DNA of 64,000 nucleotides from Symbiodinium natans (Eukaryota; Sar; Dinophyceae; Suessiales; Symbiodiniaceae), in contig CAJNDS010002135.1 of the NCBI GenBank assembly GCA_905221605.1, forward strand, positions 686,001 through 750,000. The letters run 5' to 3'. Every line of letters begins with the position of its first letter. Positions within the stretch are counted from its first letter, which is position 1. Made by a program: the position numbers and the translations under genes. The notes beneath the pieces are model-generated. The model ran no database searches. It saw only the letters and a program-made list of their open reading frames with translations, and was not told where the DNA came from. This document shows positions 30,666 to 42,265 of the stretch, in pieces.

Positions 30666-31963
30666 TAGGATCAATAGCCCTAAGAACCTAACTTCTGAAC
30701 TCCAGAATCCCGAGCTCCAGAATCTCACACTCCTGAACCTAAAGCTCTTGAACCCCAAGCTCCCGAACCCGAAGCCCTGGACCTTAAGCTCCGAACCCCG
30801 AACTCCAGAACCTTAAGCCCGGGTTAGGGTTTAGGGTTTAGGGTTTAGGGTTTAGGGTTTAGGGTTTAGGGTTTAGGGTTTAGGGTTTAGGGTTTAGGGT
30901 TTAGAGTTTTTGGGTTCAAGGTTTAGGGTTTAGGGTTTAGGGTTTCGGGTTTAGGGTTTAGGGTTTAGGGCTTCAAATCGCGACCTCAAGGCACGTCGGG
31001 GAGACGTTCGAGGCGGCGAACAAGACCTCGCACTTTCCGGCAGTTTCCTGGTGGAGATCATAGGACTCATTTTTCGGGTTTAGGGTTTAGGGTTTAGGGC
31101 TAGGGGATCATAGCTACCATTTGCTTAAGAACCCCAAAAGAATAATCAATAATATTCCTTGTATACACTTAGTAGCTGAGTGAGTACACTTCACACTTTG
31201 TGGGATACCGTAAACCCTATAAAACAGTGAAAGTGTGCACTTGTTGGGGGCTTCTGAACTCAGCAGCCAAGGACCGAGCCCCCAAGGTGGGTACCCTTGG
31301 GTTTGGGCACCCTTTTTTAAATGATACCTAAGGAGCAATAAGGGCCACAGTAGGAGTCTCAAAATTTGATAGGGTTTAGGGTTTAGGGTTTAGGGTTTTA
31401 GGGTTTAGGGTTTAGGGTTTAGGCTTTCAGGCTTTAGGCTTTAGGGTTTCGGTATGACAGGCGTAAGCCAACGTCGACCCGGGGAAATGGTCTGCAGGCG
31501 AACTCGAAGTCCTCAACCCCAGCTCCTCTCAGCGGTGCTGGAAGGTAGTGAAATCTGGTTTTAGGTACCTCAAATAAGGGCAAATGCTAATTACAACTGA
31601 CAACTATAGCTCCCCCACCTATCCCCCCCCCAAACAAAAAAAAGAGTAAGAATCTAAGAAGGTTTTGGAATAGTTCCCCCCACTCCAGTGGGGAACCTGT
31701 AACCCAAAAGCCCTGCACCATGTGTCCCAAACCCCATTCTTTTGAGTGGTTGACCCCCGTGATTTTGTAACCTGGAATATGCAGGGTGTAGGGTTACAGC
31801 TGGGTTAGCAAGGTGGCATGAAAAATAGGGTTTAGGATGCAGCCCCACCTTGCAAACCGCAAGCCTTAATCCCTAAGCGAAAGCCCAATAAGCCCAAGCC
31901 CGAATCCCTAAACCGTAAACCCTACGCCCTAAGCCCCAAACTCTATACCCTAAGCCCTACAAG

Positions 31964-32040
31964 CATTCGAGGAGGGGCAGGGCCCTTTCTGGGTTAAAGC
32001 GACCACGCGCATCAGCGCCACCATGACTCCTGACCGCAGT
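31964..32040 (+). other. Exon-like islet
   Basis: Frame reads FEEGQGPFWVKATTRISATM, preceded by ACAAG; ends CGCAG followed by TTATAGGG, similar to the edge of the 39479 islet. Family unknown. Confidence 0.27.
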
Positions 32041-33965
32041 TATAGGGGTTTTGGGGAAATAGAGGATAGGGTTCGATTGCAGGGTTTAGGGGTGGGGGGG
32101 GGGGAGTTTGGTGGAGAAAGGCCGGGATGTCGGGTGTTTTGGGTAATCCTCAAGCATCTCAAGCCAAGGCTGCCAGGGTGCCCCTACAAAGCCTAAGGGA
32201 TTTTAGGCTAGGGTTTGGGGTTTCGGGTTTAGCATTGCAGGGTGACTTCAGAAGCTTTCTCTTAAAGGCTCACTTGGGGTGGCCAGATGCGACCTGGAAC
32301 TCGGATTCCGTGATTTAGGGACCCTAGACCCAAACCCTAAACCCTAAACCCTAAACCCTGAACCCTGAACCCTGAACCCTGAACCCTAAACCCGAAACCC
32401 TAAACCCTGGACCCTGGATCCTGGACCCTAACCCTAGAGCCCCAATCCCCCCCCCCCCCCCCTCTAAGCTTCCAGGCTAGCCGGGGTGGCCACGGACCTG
32501 CTCAGCTCACGCGCCGCTGGGCTTCAAAAATTCCCATTAAGGGTGGCGCGTGAGAAGTTGACAACCCTAAACCCTAAACCATCAACCCTAGACCCTTGAC
32601 CCTAAACCCTGAACCCTAAACCCTAAACCCTGAACTCTGAACCCTGAACCCTACACCTGAGATGTCCTCAGGAAAGAAGGGTTTCTTGTGGTTTCATTCC
32701 ACAGGTTTTGGGTTGAGAGGCAACTTTCGGGGTCTTTCGGAGGGTTTCGGGTTTAGGGTTTAGGGTTTGCGGTGTAGGCTTTTTTGGACTCCGCTCTCAG
32801 CACCCTACGCCCCCTAATCCCTAAACCCAAAACCCTAAGCCCTAAACCCTAAACCCCAAACCTTAAACCCTAAACTCTAAACCCTAAACCCTAAACCCCA
32901 AACCCCAAACCCTAAACCCCAAACCCTAAAAACCAAACAAACCCTCCGCCCCAAACCCGATGCCAAACTGCCGAGCTGAGCCCCAGGGCACGCTGGAGCT
33001 TCGCCTGGAGCTCCGGCAGAGGCCTGTGGAGTTTGGGGTTTAGGGTTTCGGGTTTAGGGTTTTAGGGTTTAGGGTTTAGGGTTTAGGGTTTAGGGTTTAG
33101 GGTTTAGGGTTTAGGGTTTAGGGTGTAGGGATGGCGAGGAGTTGGGGTTGGGTCTCCAGGAGTTTAGGGCCCTTGAGTTTTCGGGATGTAACGCCGTCGG
33201 GACTTTCTGAGTTGCCAGGTTCGGGGGGTGTAAGGCTTACCCAAACGGTTTGGGGGTTTGGCGTTTAGGGTTTAGGGTGTGAGGTTTACGGTGTAACAGG
33301 GAAGAGTTTGCTGGCCAGAAACGGGTTCCTTTCTTGAGGTCCTCTAACCCTAACCGCTAAACCCTGCTGCTCAGGCTAATGGTTGACGTGACACTCGTGC
33401 TGGGAATCTTGGCCGCATTGTTTGGAGGGGTTAGGTTTAGGGTTTATAAGGTTCAGGGTTTAGGGCTTAGGGTGTCGGGTTTAGGGTTCAGGGTTTGGGT
33501 TTTCAGGGTTTTGGGTTTAAAAAGGGGTCAAGGGTGTCAGGTCTGAGCACGAGGTAGACTCTTCGGCAACCGTCTGGCTATGAGGGTTGAGAGCTCCTTG
33601 AGATCGTGGGCTTAGGATTCTAGATTTTGGCCTGGGGCGGAGTACTTAGGGGCTTGAAGAGGGTTTGGAGACAAGTGGCCCCACGCCCCAAACCCCATAA
33701 ACCCCATAAACCCTAAAACCCTCTAGACCCTATGCCCTAAACCCCAAACCCTAAACCCTAAACCCCAATCCCGATGAGCCCTAAACGACAAACCCCAAAC
33801 CGGTTCGAGAAACATCGAGCCCAGGAGCAGCCATGGCAGTACAGCAGGACTTCAAGACGCTCGAGCAGCAAGCACCCTAAACCCCAAACCCCAAACCCCT
33901 AAACCCTAAACCCTAAACCCTAAACCCTAAACCCCAAACCCTAAACCCTAAACCCTAAACCCTAA

Positions 33966-34060
33966 ACCCAGGAAGGACTGCGGGCTGATGGTCGGGAACC
34001 TGGGGCTGAAGCCCACCATCGGACGCCCGGGCCAGACATCTAAGAAAGCATCTGCCTTTT
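33966..34060 (+). other. Exon-like islet
   Basis: Frame reads KDCGLMVGNLGLKPTIGRPG; left edge CCCAG then G. Family unknown. Confidence 0.27.
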
Positions 34061-34331
34061 GTTGGGGGTTGGGGTTTAGGGTTTAGGGTTGAGGGTTTAG
34101 GGTTTAGGGTTTAGGGTTTGGGGTTTGGGGTTTGGGGTTTGGGGTTTGGGATTCAGGGCTTAGAGTTGAGGGTTAAGGGTTTAGGGTTCCGGGTCTCGGG
34201 TGTAGATTTAGTGTCTGTTTTTTTGGTTGTTTGTTTGAAGGTTGTTTGTTGGTTGTTTTTATGTTGTTTGTTCGTTGTTTGGTTGTGGTTTGCTTGTTGT
34301 TTGTTGTGTGTTTGCTTCCTTGCTTCCTTGC

Positions 34332-34371
34332 TTGTTTGTTTGTTTGTTTGTTTGTTTGTTTGTTTGTTTTG
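34332..34371. repeat. TTTG tetranucleotide tract
   Basis: About ten TTTG units, preceded by GCTTCCTT repeats and a longer T/G-rich stretch from 34215. The Cys/Leu/Val or Lys/Thr/Asn-rich ORFs over it are artefacts. Confidence 0.8.
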
Positions 34372-35049
34372 TGCTCCGCACTTGCTTTGGAATGTGCGAT
34401 GCCAGTTTGCAGAAGCAAGGGTTTTGAGCTTCTAAGTGCCCACGAGCCGGAATCAAAAAAAACCCAAATCTGGAAAAAAAAACCCTGAAACCCTGAAACC
34501 CCAGACTTCGAACCCCCTAAAACCCCAAGGCTTCGAACCCCTGTTACCCCCTAAGTCTCTTAAGTCCTAAAACGCCAAAACTCGAAACCCCTAAATGCCT
34601 TAAACCCTAGAAGCCCCAAACCCTGAAACCCTAAGACCTCAAAAAACCCAAAGTCCTGAAACCCGAAAAGTACCTAGTCACCCCCAGAGCCCTGAAAGCC
34701 TCAAGCCTTAAGCCCTTAAAAGGGCAGTTCTGGAAATTATTGAGCCTTTTTGGGTCCCTCTACAATACCGCTAATTTGGGATATCTACCTGTTAAAAGCA
34801 ACCCTAAACCCAAACCCTCAACCCTCAACCCCTAAACCCCAAACCCCAAACCCCAAACCCCTAAACCCCTAAACCCTAAACCCTAAACCCTAAACCCTAA
34901 ACCCCAAACCCCAAACCCTAACCCTAAAACCCTTAAGAGCCTAAAGCCCGCGACCGCTCCCTAGGGCCGCTCTCTTGCGCAGACTCCTTCAAGGACGGGG
35001 CTGTGCCCGATGCTTTGGGAACTCTTGGGTTGGGGTGTGGTGCTCAGGG

Positions 35050-35250
35050 CTCCCTAAACCCTAAACCCTAAACCCTAAACCCTAAACCCTAAACCCTAAA
35101 CCCTAAACCCTAAACCCTAAACCCTAAACCCTAAACCCTAAACCGTAAACACTAAACCCTAAACCCTAAACCCTAAACCCTAAACCCTAAACCCTAAACC
35201 CTAAACCCTAAACCCTAAACCCTAAACCCTAAACCCTAAACCCTAAACCC
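35050..35250. repeat. CCCTAAA array, nearly perfect
   Basis: About 28 consecutive 7-bp units with two single-base variants near 35142-35152. Confidence 0.9.
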
Positions 35251-35406
35251 TTAGCTGCCTCGGGACGCGCGTCCCGGCGTCCAGCACGCGCGTCCTAGAA
35301 ACTTGCGTCTTGAGCACGCACGTCCTGAAATCAAGACACAGAAAGGGAATGTCCCCATGCGTTTTCAGGCCCTGTAAGAACGCACACTCGAAACCCTGCA
35401 CCCTGA

Positions 35407-36400
35407 ACCCGAAAGCTCCGTGCATTTTTTAGGCCTCCTGAAACGCACAGAGCTTTTGCGGACAGTGCAGAGCCTTCTGGATGGTCCTCATGAGGTTCTT
35501 TGGGGGTTCCTGGGGGGCGAAAAACCTCGGAAATTCACACAGTCCTCTGCGGCCCCAAGCCCGAAAGCTCCCGTGCATTTTCCAGGCCCCCCAAAACGCA
35601 CAGAGCCTGCTGGGACAGCACAGAGCCTCCTGGAAGGTGTCCTCATGAGGTTCCTTAGGGGGGTTCTGGGGGAATCACGTAGTGCAAGAATCTCGGAAAA
35701 CCCACGCAGTCCTTGCGGCTCAACCCGAACCCTGAACCCGACAGCTCCCGTGCATTTTCCAGGCCCCCCAAAACGCACAGAGCCTTCTTGGACAGTACAG
35801 AGCCTTCTGGCAGGTGTCCTCATGAGGTTCCTTAGGGGGCTTCTGGGGGAATCACGTAGTGCAAAAACCTCGGAAAACCCACGCAGTCCTTGCGGCCCTC
35901 AACCCGAACCCTGAACCCGAAAGCTCCCGTGCATTTTCCAGGCCCCCCAAAACGCACAGAGCCTTCTTGGACAATACAGAGCCTTCTGCAAGGTGACCTC
36001 ATGATTCATGAGGTTCCTTAGTTTGGGGCTTAGGCAGGAATCACTCAGTGCAAAAGCCTCGGAAAACGCACCTCGCGAAACACACAGAGCCTTTTTGGAC
36101 TCATGAGGTTCCCTAGAAAGTTCCTGGGGGGCTAGGCAGGAGTCACTCTGTGCAAAAACCTCGAGGCCCAAAGCCCCAAACTCTGAACCCAGAAACCGAA
36201 AGCTCCCGTGCATTTTCCAGGCCTCCCGAAATGCACAGAGCCTTTTCGGACACAGCTAAGGGTCATTGGAGGGAAAGGGAGGGGAGGGGAGGGGAACGGG
36301 AGGGGAAGGAACGAACTGTGGGAGCGAGCCCCGAAACCCTCAACTCAAAACACAAGTACCCGTGCGTTTTCCCACCCCCTGGAAACGCACGCGAGCGCCG
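35407..36400. repeat. Satellite with ~150-180-bp units
   Basis: Units begin near 35408, 35562, 35738, 35918 and 36198 with CGAAAGCTCCCGTGCATTTT, followed by CCAGGCC, AACGCACAGAGCC, a CCTCATGAGGTTC palindromic core and, in most, CCTCGGAAAACCCAC. A degenerate unit lies near 36350. Frames across it stay open because the unit has few stops; no domain is recognised. Confidence 0.7.
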
Positions 36401-36702
36401 CATCGCTTTCTATAGACCTGGAGCAGGCTGCGTCCTGAGGAGGGTCAGCGGCCACGTCCCGGACCGCGTCCCCAGACGCGCGTCCCGCGTCACGTCCCGA
36501 ACGGCTACTAAGCCTAAACCCTAAACCCTAAACCCTACACCCTAAACCCAGGGTTCCCTAAGCCAACCTAAGTCCTAAGCCCCTGAACCCAAGAGACCCT
36601 TGTGGGGTTTAGGGTTTAGGGTTTAGGGTTTAGGGTTTAGGGTTTAGGGTTTAGTGCACAAGTGCGTGGCTTGGGCTGGTCCACAGCCCCCACGGAGAGT
36701 CC

Positions 36703-36852
36703 TCTACTACTCGGAGGTTCAAGGGTACGTAAAACCCAACAGGGTTTAGGGTTTAGGTTTAGGGTAACCCCAATGCTAAGTGTACATAAATCCTACTTAG
36801 GGGACTTAGGGGGCTTATCGGCACAGTTTTGCTTGGGGCTACAAGTACCCAC
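36703..36852. mobile_element. MITE-like family A, copy 1, split by telomere repeat
   Basis: Left terminus has CGGAGGTTCAAGGGTAC; the core CCTACTTAGGGGACTTAGG and GGGGCTTAT is shared with the copies at 37659, 44121 and 45061; right terminus GGGGCTACAAGTACCC. Between left terminus and core lies a TTTAGGG stretch (about 36740-36766) absent from the other copies. Confidence 0.55.
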
Positions 36853-37471
36853 TTTGGCGTTAAACCCCAAACTCCTTGAAACTCCAAACTCCTTGAACCC
36901 TAAACCTTAAACCCCAAACCCTAAACTCTAAAAACCCTACACCCTAAACCCGAACCCCTAACCCCTAACCCCTAAACCCTAAACCCTAAACCCTAAACCT
37001 TAAACCCTAAACCCCAATATGTGGAGGGCGGGGATAGAAAAGCCAGCGAGGAGCTTTCCATTCTGCCCGCATCGGCGGGCAGCGACGATGGCGTCATGCG
37101 CCGCTCGTAGGCATAGAGTCAAGTCTCAAGCTTTATGGGGTTTAGGGTTTAGGGTTTAGGGTTTAGGGTTTAGGATTTCGGGTTTAGGGTCCGGGTTTCT
37201 GTAGGGTTTAAGGCCCCCCTTGAGTTCAGGGAGTTTGGAGCCTCTTTTCGGGAGGCGCTTGTATCCTTCCAAGCCCTTACACCCCGCTTCTTTTGACCCT
37301 TAAACCCCTAGGCCCTAATCCCAAAATCCTGCCCAAAACCCTAAACCCTAAACCCTAAACCCTAAACCCTAAACCCTAAACCCTAAACCCTAGACCCTAA
37401 ACCCTAAGCCTTAAGCCATAAACCCTAGACCCTAGACCCTAAACCCTGAACCCTAAACCCTACACCCCGTC

Positions 37472-37555
37472 TGACCCCAGGCTTTGCAGCGCATGAGATC
37501 GCGCCGAAGGTGATTTCAAGAGGGGCCTTGGCAGCCTTGGCTGCAATGGCTACTT
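37472..37555 (+). other. Exon-like islet
   Basis: Frame reads FAAHEIAPKVISRGALAALA; Ala-rich, no stop. Family unknown. Confidence 0.22.
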
Positions 37556-37658
37556 TAGGGTTTAGGGTTAGGGGTTTATGGTTAGGGTTTAGGGTTTAGG
37601 GTTCAGGGTTTAGGGTTTGGGGTTTGGGGTTTGGGGTTTAGGGTTTCGAGTTTAGGGT

Positions 37659-37755
37659 AGCTGCAAGGATAATTGCACTTATTAGCCCACTGAGGGGGGA
37701 CTTAGGGGGCGTAGAAGTGCAGCTATGTTCTAAGTACCCCTGAACCTCCAAGTAG
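37659..37755. mobile_element. MITE-like family A, copy 2, left-truncated
   Basis: Keeps the GGGGGACTTAGGGGGC core and the right terminus AAGTACCCCTGAACCTCCAA; the left terminus is missing where it abuts a telomere-type array. Confidence 0.5.
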
Positions 37756-37898
37756 GACCCGGAGTAGACCCTTGTTCCCCTTTTTAGGGTCTAGGGTTTA
37801 GGGTTTAGGGTTTAGGGTTTAGGGTTTAGGGTTTGGGAATAAGCAACTTTCAACCAAAAAGGGCGCCCTTTTTGTTCTCAGGTTACTCTTAGGTCGAG
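37753..37898. mobile_element. MITE-like family C, copy 1, with internal TTTAGGG array
   Basis: Begins TAGGACCCGGAGTAGACC directly after family A copy 2 and ends GTTACTCTTAGGTCGAG. The AAAAAGGGCGCCCTTTTTGT core matches copies at 41892 and 45580. About six TTTAGGG-type units (37784-37833) sit where copy 3 has a single TTTAGGG and copy 2 none. Confidence 0.55.
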
Positions 37899-38235
37899 GT
37901 GGGCCTCGGGTTTAGGGTTTAGGGCTGAGGGCTTGGGGTCTAGGGTTCAGGGATTAAGGATTTGGGGTATGGAGTTTAGGGTTGAGTTGAGGTGGTGTAT
38001 GAGTTGTTATCACTCAGCTTACAGCAGGAGAGCTACAGTAATAACCACTTGCAGTTGTATTTGGGGTGCTCAGAACCATGTCAAGTAGGCAAAGAGAGTT
38101 ACCCTAAACCCTCAACCCTAAAAATATTAGGGGGGGTGTTGTTACCCAAATGTCATGTTTGGGGTCCAAAGGGTTTAGGGTCTAGGGTTCAGGGTTTGCA
38201 GGGTTTCAGTAATTAATGACTGTAACCCTGAGATT

Positions 38236-38238
<3 letters not shown>

Positions 38239-38266
<28 letters not shown>
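38239..38266. repeat. (GA)n microsatellite
   Basis: About fourteen GA units, within an otherwise unremarkable segment. Confidence 0.85.
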
Positions 38267-38270
<4 letters not shown>

Positions 38271-38599
38271 AGGAAGGGAGGCAAGGGATGGAAGCGAGCT
38301 TGAGGATGTTGGTTGGTTTCAGGCTTTTGGGAGCCCTGAATCCCCCCCCCCCCCCGCCTTTTCGGAGGAATTGGGTTAAGCCCCAACCCTACGCCTTAAA
38401 CCCTACGTAAACCCTAAACCCTAATCCTAGGCCAAAAAACCTAAACCACCCTACACCCTACGCCCATCTCCGTACGCCCCAAACCCTAAACCTTAAACCC
38501 TAAACCCTAAACCCTAAACCCTAAACCCTAAACCCCAAACCCCAAACCCTAAACCCTAGGCCAAAAACGCTGGCCTCGGCTCCGCGATGGGCGCGCCCT

Positions 38600-38880
38600 G
38601 TCCTGGCGGGTTTAGGGTTTAGGGTTTAGGGTTGAGGGCTTAGGGTTTAGTTTTTAGGTTTAGGGTTAGGGTTTAGGGTTTAGGGTTTAGGGTTTAGGGT
38701 TTAGGGTTTAGGGTTTAGGGTTTAGGGTTTAGGGTTTAGGGTTTAGGGTTTAGGGTTTAGGGTTTAATCAGGGTTTAGGGTTTAAGGTTTAGGGTTTAGG
38801 GTTTAGGGTTCAGGGTTCAGGGTTTAGGGTTTAGGGTTTAGGAATTAGGGTTTAGGGTTTAGTATCTAGGGTAGTTTAGG
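38600..38880. repeat. TTTAGGG array
   Basis: Long forward-orientation array, near-perfect at 38680-38765, degenerating to the right. Confidence 0.85.
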
Positions 38881-39478
38881 GTTTAGGGCCTTGAGGGTTT
38901 AGGGTTTCGGGTCCAGGGTTTGGGGTTTCGGGTTCGGGGTTCATTTAGGGGTCAGGGGGTTTGGGGTTAAGGGTCTAGGGGGTTTGAGGCTCTACGTTGA
39001 TAGGGTTGAGGGCTCATAGGCTTCAGTCTTTAGGGTTGATGGTTCAGGGCTCGGGGTTCAGGGTTTAGGGGCTAAGGTTCAGGGTTAAGGGCTTAAGCTT
39101 AAGGCTCAGGGGTTTAGGCTAAAGGCGATGTGCAGGGGGCTCCCCTGAGAACCCTCCGCGCAAAGCCGTAAGTCCATCAGAGGCCTCCAGTTCTGGGCTT
39201 CGTTCGGGCTTATGGCTTGGGGCACTTGGGTTTTGTGTTTGGGGTTGGGGCTTTAGGGTTTGGGGCTTGGGGCTTGGGGTTTGGGGTGTGGGTGTCTTTG
39301 CGGCAAGTTAGTTCCCCTAAAACCCCAAACCTGAGGCTGGCCCTCAAGCCCAAGGATTCTAGCTTCGTCCTGGGCGGGGACAGGGGAGAAGTAAGCTGAA
39401 CCCTAAACTCTAGACCCTAGACCCTAAACCCTAAACCCTAAACCCTAAACCCTAGACCCGAAACCCTTCAGAAAGTGA

Positions 39479-39682
39479 CCTTGCACCCCCTCTTTAAGAA
39501 ACCCTAGGGATCCCAGTCAGCTTCCGACGCTCGACGGCAAAATTTGCGGGATGAAGGAGATGATCCCAGTGCTATCCCTCGCAAGACTCTCAAGGCCCAG
39601 CCGGCTACCCAGGATCCTGATACGGCCTGCGATCAAGGAAGTGGACTCAGGTGGTTCTGGGGACTGTCTCTTCCGCAGTATA
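39479..39682 (+). other. OTU-protease-like exon fragment
   Basis: Stop-free frame of about 68 codons after a TGA at 39476. It ends with EVDSGGSGDCLFRSI; GDCLFRS is the catalytic Asp/Cys signature of OTU cysteine proteases. The domain is cut off by a TTTAGGG-type array, and no catalytic His segment is evident nearby; the unique sequence after the array (39770-40060) has open frames but no clear OTU match. It is either an exon whose intron contains the array or a gene fragment trapped between arrays. Unlike the Helitron-like OTU domains at 8477-12603 it has the classical DCLFRS form. Confidence 0.4.
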
Positions 39683-40204
39683 GGGTTTAGGGTTTGGGGT
39701 TTGGGGTTTAGGGTTTAGGGTTTAGGGTTTGGGGTTTAGGGTTTAGGGTTTAGGGTGGGGTGGCTGTTTAGTGAAGAAGGGTGGGGAGAAAGCTCTGCCC
39801 CGCTCACGCCTGATCAGGCCAAGGCTCCCCGAGCCTAGCTGCGTACTCAGGCGACTTTGCATGTCAAGAAGCATACAGATCGTCTCCAAACTCTCTTGCA
39901 AGGTGCTGCTCAAGAATCTGCCTCCTGGGCAAAAACGAATCGGTTGTAAGCCAGGAATCGGACATCAGTGGGACAGTAGCGGCAAAGGCAGCTGTCAATC
40001 AGCTTCAGCAGTGCTGTTGGGATGAACTAGGACCAACCTGGGACGCCTGGGGCCCTCCAAACCCTAAACCCTAAACCCTAAACCCTAAACCCTACACCCT
40101 AAACCCCTGGGACTTCCCTGAGAGCCCTTGTGGAGCGCTTCTTGGAGATCTCTAAACCCTTCCTGAAACCTCCCTAAAACACCTACAGCCCTCCATGGGA
40201 GATG

Positions 40205-40320
40205 CAAGAATGGCAGCCTGCTTGAGGGTTTAGGGTTTAGGGTTTAGGGTTTAGGGTTTAGGGTTTAGGGTTTAGGGTTTAGGGTTTAGGGTTTAGGGTT
40301 TAGGGTTTAGGGTTTAGGGT
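40205..40320. repeat. TTTAGGG array
   Basis: About fifteen near-perfect units, followed 300 bases later by an opposite-orientation CCCTAAA array (40628-40715). Confidence 0.85.
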
Positions 40321-41365
40321 CTTACAGCCTGCTTCTCACCATCGTTCAAGGTTTGAGTGAGAGGAAGAGTCATGGATGAGCCAAAGACGAGTTTGGGCTT
40401 TCAGGGTTAAGGTTTTTGGTGGTGTGGATTTCGAGGGCTTTGTCTTTCCGTTTTGGGCGTAAAGCCTCAACCCCAAACCCTAAAACCTGAACCCTGCCTG
40501 GACCCCCGAAGTATGTAAAATTCAAAGCCCAGAAAGGGGTTTCGGCACCCAGAACCCCAAACCCGAAACCCTGACCCTAAGCCCTAAACCCTACACCCCA
40601 GCGAACGGAATGAGCTGTGAAGATGCCCTAAACCCTAAACCCTAAACCCTAAACCCTAAACCCTAAACCCTAAACCCTAAACCCTAAACCCTAAACCCTA
40701 AACCCTAAACCCTAAACGGCTAAACCCCCAGGTGTGCTACCTTCTTGGCCTGGTCTGCTACGTGTGCGCGGGGCGCCGGTTCTGGTCGTCCACCTTGAAA
40801 CCAGTTTGTTTTTTGTTTCTGGTTTTGAAGTTAGGGTTTTGGGTTTTGGGTTGAAGCTTGAAGGCTTCTAGGGTTGGTTTAAGGGGAAATGGGGGGGGGG
40901 GGAGGCTTTGAAGTTTGATTGGAGTTTTGTTGAGGGGGGGGTGCTAGGCTAGCAGGTGCAAAACTTTAGGGTTAAGGAGTTTGGGGATGGGAGTTTTATA
41001 GGCTTTGGGGCTTCGGGTTTCGGAGTTTGGCGTTCTCCGTCTTTTGGAGCTGGGTTGCTGAGGAGGGCAGGGTTTGCGGTTTTGGGGTTCACAGTTCCCT
41101 CGACCTCGAGTCGCTGCATTGCTTGCTTTCCTGCGGTTGAGGGTTTCGGGTTCAGGGTGATAGGGATTCGATTCCAGAGACTTCTTGACCTATCCCCACC
41201 ATCCCGCGCGCAACAAACACGCCTTAGCAACTAGTGGTTTCTTCGCCCATGGGAGGCCGCCACAAGGCCCACAAAGCCCTAAACCCGAAACCGTAAACCT
41301 TGCATTAGGGACCCACAAACCACACCAAATAAGGGTTTTGGGGTACCTTATTCCAGAATAGTCTG

Positions 41366-41440
41366 AGATCAACGTCTGCTGGATGCGTCTGTGGCAGCTC
41401 GTAAGGCTGCTTTGGAGCAGCGGGCGCAGGGGCTTTAGGG
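41366..41440 (+). other. Exon-like islet
   Basis: Frame reads DQRLLDASVAARKAALEQRA, helix-like; ends at a telomere-type TAG. Family unknown. Confidence 0.24.
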
Positions 41441-41463
41441 TTTGGCGTTAACGGGTTAGGCCT

Positions 41464-41643
41464 CCTAAGCCCTAAGCCCTAAGCCCTAGGCCCTAAGCCC
41501 TAAGCCCTAAGCCCTAAGCCCCAAGCCCCAAGCCCTAAGCCCTAGGCCCTAGGCCCTAAGCCCTAAGCCCTAAGCCCTAAGCCCTAAGCCCTAAGCCCTA
41601 AGCCCTAAGCCCTAAGCCCTAAGCCCTAAGCCCTAAACCCTAA
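41464..41643. repeat. CCCTAAG (7-bp variant) array
   Basis: The unit differs from the telomere type by one base and is homogeneous, with a few CCCTAGG and CCCCAAG variants. The same unit dominates the array at 61013-61388. Confidence 0.85.
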
Positions 41644-41891
41644 ACCACTCCCACCCTTGTCATACAAGTGCAAGCCCAGGCAAATCATGACCGAATCCAA
41701 GGCGCAGAGAAAGTCGTCGTGGGGGTTGGGGGGCCGGGGTGGGGGGCCTGGGGGCGGGGGTTTAGAGTTTAGGGTTTAGGGTTTAGGGTTCAGGGTTTAG
41801 GGTGGTTTAGGGATATGGCTCCGTACTATTGACGCCCAAATGGGGTTGAGGACAGGGTTTGGGGCACTTCATTCCTGGGCGTCTTTTTTTC

Positions 41892-42003
41892 CTAGGACCC
41901 ACAGTGGGCCCTAATTCCTTTCTTTGATGGTTCAGGTTCCCTTATACGCATCTTCAAACCAAAACGGGCACCCTTTGTATTCCTAGGTTACTCTTGATTC
42001 TAG
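41892..42003. mobile_element. MITE-like family C, copy 2
   Basis: 112 bp from CTAGGACCC to GATTCTAG; inner part ACCAAAACGGGCACCCTTTG and CCTAGGTTACTC match the other copies. The termini are inverted repeats of each other. Confidence 0.5.
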
Positions 42004-42163
42004 TTTCTGACAATCCACGAGATAGAGCTTAGTTCAAGGTCTCTGAAGAGCAGGTATTGGGATGCCTCTGCGTGTTCAGGGTTCAGGGTTAAAACCCAAA
42101 CCCTACACACCCTAAGCCCTAAGCCCTAAACCCTAAACCTTAAAGCCAGATAACTGAAGAGGG

Positions 42164-42265
42164 AACCCGGGCCTGAGAAAGAAGTCGCCCTGGTTCAGGC
42201 CGCCCAAGCCAATGTGCGTCAGAAAGTGGAGCTATCCGAGGCCGGCGCACCTTTGTGGTGCAGGG
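42164..42265 (+). other. Exon-like islet
   Basis: Frame reads EKEVALVQAAQANVRQKVEL, coiled-coil-like; preceded by CTGAAG. Family unknown. Confidence 0.26.

Noticed and set aside
34118-34488. Cys/Leu/Val-rich ORFs resembling membrane proteins
   Set aside because: They translate a TTTG/TTGT low-complexity tract in several frames.
38992-39399. Phe-Arg-Val-Trp-Gly type ORFs throughout the mosaic
   Set aside because: GGGTTTAGGG-type repeats give these residues in any frame; no independent coding evidence.
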